From the NCBI RefSeq assembly GCF_023028345.1, contig NZ_CP095487.1, positions 1,612,001 to 1,676,000 on the forward strand: a DNA stretch of 64,000 nt, in the 5' to 3' direction. The notes below the pieces were generated by a model, which was not told the origin of the DNA, ran no database searches, and was given only the letters and a program-made list of their open reading frames with translations. A program made the translations under genes and the position numbers. The DNA is from Halorientalis marina. GTDB taxonomy: Archaea; Halobacteriota; Halobacteria; Halobacteriales; Haloarculaceae. Within the stretch, counting starts at the first letter, position 1. The number at the start of each line of letters is the position of its first letter. Shown here piece after piece: positions 61,509 through 64,000 of this stretch.

Positions 61509-63464
61509 CTACTGTTTGCGCCGTCTGACGAGACCGACCGTTAACAGAGCCACAACGGCTACGAGGACTCCGAAACCAGGCCCACTTGTCGTGGTCGTAG
61601 TGTCTGTCGTTTCACCGGTGTCTGTCGGTGTTTCGCCGCCTTCAGGTGGCTCCGTCGTTGTAGTAACAGGGCCAGTAGGTTGTGTCGTCATATCTTCTGT
61701 AGTTCCTGGCTGTGTCGTAGGTTGGACTGTCGTTGGCGGTTGCGTTGTCGTCTGTTCTCCCTGCTCCGTAACGACAACAGTCGTACTGAGCTCGTCAGAG
61801 AGAGTCACATTGTAGGTGCCCGGTTCTGTGAACGTCCGATTGAACCGGATTGACACGGCGCTCTCGGCAGGGACAGTCACTGACTCGCGTTTGATGAGTT
61901 GCCCGTTCACTTGCCACCTGGCGACGAACAAGTCGTCCACCTCGGCGAGGTTCGTAACTTGAGCCGTGAACTGCACCTGTTCACCGACGGTAGCCTGCTG
62001 AGGATTCGCGGAGAGTTGGAAATCGAATTCGGCCGGGCCGGCGACGCCGCCGCCACCGCCGCCACCGCCGCCACCGCCGCCACCGCCGCCACCACCGCCG
62101 CCGCCGCCACCACCACCGCCACCGCCGCCACCGCCGCCGGTGGAGCTAACGGAGATCGTTCCAGTTCGTGTGGCCATCCGCGTATCATCGTTCTCGTCTT
62201 TCGCAATGTAGACATACCGGTACGTCCCCGTCGGGAATTCACCGAAGCTACCGCCTGTCGGGACGTTAATTGAACTGGGGTTGTCAGCTGTTACCGCCTC
62301 GACTGACGCGTACAGCGTTTGCGAGCCTTCGTCATTGATTACTGTCGGACTCGTCGTCGAGAGGTCCGATGCCAAGAAGTCGATCATGCTGGCAGGACTG
62401 ATACCCTTGTCGATGGACCCATCGGAAATGTCCACACCGGCGATGGTTATTCCATCGGGAACGTCTGCAACGCCCCTGATCTCTTGGACGCTGTGGTGTA
62501 ATTCGGCGTCGTTCTGGAAGTCGAAGTTCTCACCGAGTGAGCCGTCCTCAATCAGGAAGCGGAAGGTCGCACTGGTGAATGTGCTCTCCTCATAGAGCGC
62601 GACGACGTGTGTGACGTCGGTTGAGCTACCGAGAGTCGTGTCGCTTACGGAGAACGACGCGTCGTTGCCCTGAACGACACTCGATGGCGCGCTCACGCTC
62701 GGTGAGCCAGTTTGGACGGTTAGCCCGGTCATTCCCAGAACGGTAATTTCACCGTTTGCCTGGAAATCTCCGTTACTATCGACCTCGATCCCATCAGTAC
62801 CGTCTTCTCTGATTACGGTGAAATACACGTAGTGCCCGGCTTGGCTGGGACTGTCACTGAATTCGAGTTCGTCAGCATCACCGTCACCTGACACGTCGGT
62901 GAGCGAGTAGTCCGTGTTGCCAGCGCTGCCGTCAAGAATCATCTTGAATTCGGCATTCGCGTTCCCCTCTGACTCGGTCAGGAGGTTACCAGCTTCTTGG
63001 AACGTATCCGGGAGTCCGGAGTCGCTCCCGGACCCGGTTATCCGCGCACGGACCACTTCGATATTGTTCTGGCCATTCAGATCGCTCGGTGCGTTGGCCC
63101 TGTCCGCGTCGAAGTCGAAATTGATCGTGTCTCCGGGGTTGAATACCCCGAGCGGGTTTCGCTGACTTCCCCGTGTGAAGACGAGCGATTTTTCGCCCAG
63201 TCCTTCAACTTCACCACTTACCTGGGGGGGTTCTATCTGGGTTGCGGCGTCAGTGTTATCACTCCGAAGTGGGTACGCCACTCGTTTCCAAACGTGGACA
63301 CTGTCCGTGTCTGTCGACGGATCAAACGTATCAATCCCACTCGGCCCAGGACCACCGCTCCCACTGGTTGGGGTCGCCAGTCCGGGTGTTGCGGCCATGC
63401 CGACGACTGCGAAACAGGCCACCAGTACAACGAGGATTCTATTCAGGTACGACTCCTTTTTCAT
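61509..63464 (-). CDS. PGF-CTERM surface glycoprotein with a poly-glycine tract
   Basis: This 651-residue exported protein has an N-terminal signal peptide (about 1-30, hydrophobic core ILVVLVACFAVVGMAA). The large acidic ectodomain contains S-layer/BGTF-like features (VFNPGDTINFDFDAD, GTYRYVYIAKDENDD). A run of about 31 glycines is followed by a CARDB-like domain (GEQVQFTAQVTNL...GTYNVTLSDE). A Thr/Pro/Glu-rich linker, likely O-glycosylated, precedes a C-terminal GPGFGVLVAVVALLTVGL helix and RRRKQ. The last element fits PGF-CTERM processing and lipid anchoring by archaeosortase A. It probably sits in the cell envelope as an adhesin or S-layer-associated protein. Confidence 0.85.
   Translation of the reverse strand: MKKESYLNRILVVLVACFAVVGMAATPGLATPTSGSGGPGPSGIDTFDPSTDTDSVHVWKRVAYPLRSDNTDAATQIEPPQVSGEVEGLGEKSLVFTRGSQRNPLGVFNPGDTINFDFDADRANAPSDLNGQNNIEVVRARITGSGSDSGLPDTFQEAGNLLTESEGNANAEFKMILDGSAGNTDYSLTDVSGDGDADELEFSDSPSQAGHYVYFTVIREDGTDGIEVDSNGDFQANGEITVLGMTGLTVQTGSPSVSAPSSVVQGNDASFSVSDTTLGSSTDVTHVVALYEESTFTSATFRFLIEDGSLGENFDFQNDAELHHSVQEIRGVADVPDGITIAGVDISDGSIDKGISPASMIDFLASDLSTTSPTVINDEGSQTLYASVEAVTADNPSSINVPTGGSFGEFPTGTYRYVYIAKDENDDTRMATRTGTISVSSTGGGGGGGGGGGGGGGGGGGGGGGGGGGGGGGVAGPAEFDFQLSANPQQATVGEQVQFTAQVTNLAEVDDLFVARWQVNGQLIKRESVTVPAESAVSIRFNRTFTEPGTYNVTLSDELSTTVVVTEQGEQTTTQPPTTVQPTTQPGTTEDMTTQPTGPVTTTTEPPEGGETPTDTGETTDTTTTTSGPGFGVLVAVVALLTVGLVRRRKQ
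62046..62138 (-). repeat. GGC/GGT triplet repeat encoding about 31 glycines
   Basis: On the plus strand this is an array of GCC and ACC triplets, mostly in the order GCC-GCC-ACC. Such a low-complexity array is prone to slippage, so its length may vary between strains or be mis-assembled. Confidence 0.85.
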
Positions 63465-63635
63465 CAGTTGTCTGTATCATTAAATGCTTCCTTCTTAGTT
63501 CTTCTGACTGACAGCATCGAATTACTAGTTGAGGCTGATAGGTTCCAACCGTTATTAGGAACCGACTTCGAGGCCACCATCCCTCCTCGTTCTGTATGTA
63601 AACTGTTTTACGAACGCCTGCTGTGGCTTTACCGT

Positions 63636-64000
63636 ATGAAAAGCTGGGTCCGTGTGTCGGCGGTCGTGAGTGTCGCCGTGCTCGTTTTTTTGGCCGCAGG
63701 ACAGCCGGTCGCTGGACAGTCGGAGGAATATGATATTTCGGTCGATGGAAGTATCGATACACCGGATAGAGAGATTACCTTTGAGGGGGATTCATACCAT
63801 GTCTCGGCTGTCAAACAAGCCGATTCAGGCGATACAGCTACCGTTAATGTCGAAGCGCCCTCTGACCGACTTGTCAAAGTGCTCCTCTACAATTCGGATC
63901 GCCAGATAGTGGAACAAAAGACGCTTTCTGAGGCCGGGTCGGGTTCTGTCTCGTTTGACCTGTCGAGTATATCGACCGGTTCATACATGTTTGTGGTCCA
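63636..64000 (+). CDS. Secreted protein, 3' end beyond the window
   Basis: An ATG at 63636 opens a frame that runs off the window with at least 121 codons. It has a clear signal peptide (MKSWVRVSAVVSVAVLVFLAAG, cleavage probably after VAGQ) followed by a beta-rich acidic domain (SIDTPDREITFEGDSYHVS, DRLVKVLLYNSDRQ, STGSYMFVV) typical of haloarchaeal cell-surface proteins. It is divergent from the PGF-CTERM gene. The family cannot be named from this part. Confidence 0.7.
   Translation, partial: MKSWVRVSAVVSVAVLVFLAAGQPVAGQSEEYDISVDGSIDTPDREITFEGDSYHVSAVKQADSGDTATVNVEAPSDRLVKVLLYNSDRQIVEQKTLSEAGSGSVSFDLSSISTGSYMFVV

Noticed and set aside
62040..62140. CRISPR-like or minisatellite array
   Set aside because: The repeat is a codon-level GGC/GGT array inside an open surface-protein gene, with no spacers.

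Overview
The window comes from a haloarchaeon (class Halobacteria). Coding DNA is very GC-rich with G/C third positions, proteins are acidic, starts are mostly leaderless behind TATA boxes, and several families are haloarchaeal: the RdfA/archaea-specific SMC pair, haloarchaeal IS6 transposases, a 7TM-PAS histidine kinase and a PGF-CTERM surface protein. I cannot name a genus, or decide between chromosome and megaplasmid.

Layout. Positions 1-935 hold debris of a haem-copper oxidase subunit I gene and of a probable SIMPL-domain gene. At 1.5-4.2 kb is a two-gene unit encoding RdfA (rod-determining factor) and an archaea-specific SMC-related protein. From 4.6 to 50.6 kb lies a catabolic island of about 45 kb. 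It carries three IclR regulators, three acyl-CoA synthetases, three acyl-CoA dehydrogenases, five crotonase-fold genes, three SDRs, three medium-chain (two clearly zinc-dependent) dehydrogenases, hydrolases, a hot-dog thioesterase, two sets of 2-oxoacid-dehydrogenase-type E1 and E2 genes with one E3, an F420-type oxidoreductase, an MFS transporter and a complete LivKGFHM-type ABC transporter. Transcription units are short and alternate between strands. Three convergent pairs share a 4-bp CTAG stop overlap.

From 48.6 kb to the right edge gene density drops and mobile debris accumulates: a frameshifted receiver-domain gene, a TnpB 3' remnant, an intact IS6 element beside a haloalkane-dehalogenase-like gene, an amidase and a nitrilase fragment, a histidine kinase split at a G8 tract, a 121-bp inverted-repeat element, tRNA-Glu 3'-end fragments and a decayed IS6 transposase. 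The window ends in two exported-protein genes, one with a run of about 31 glycines, the other cut by the edge.

How the island may work (inference). The Liv-type transporter or MFS protein imports a carboxylate or ketone. Acyl-CoA synthetases activate acids; dehydrogenases, crotonases and SDRs carry out beta-oxidation-like steps. An ACAD10/11 (LvaA)-type phosphotransferase suggests phosphorylation of 4-hydroxyacyl-CoA. Butanediol-dehydrogenase-like enzymes plus acetoin-dehydrogenase-like E1/E2/E3 could oxidise and cleave vicinal diols or hydroxyketones, possibly made by the epoxide-hydrolase-like protein. The most notable gene is at 31943-32710: a crotonase whose residues match the four catalytic residues I recall for 6-oxocamphor hydrolase, each displaced by exactly two positions. 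It is followed by an SDR, which suggests cleavage of a cyclic beta-diketone and hence alicyclic or terpenoid catabolism.
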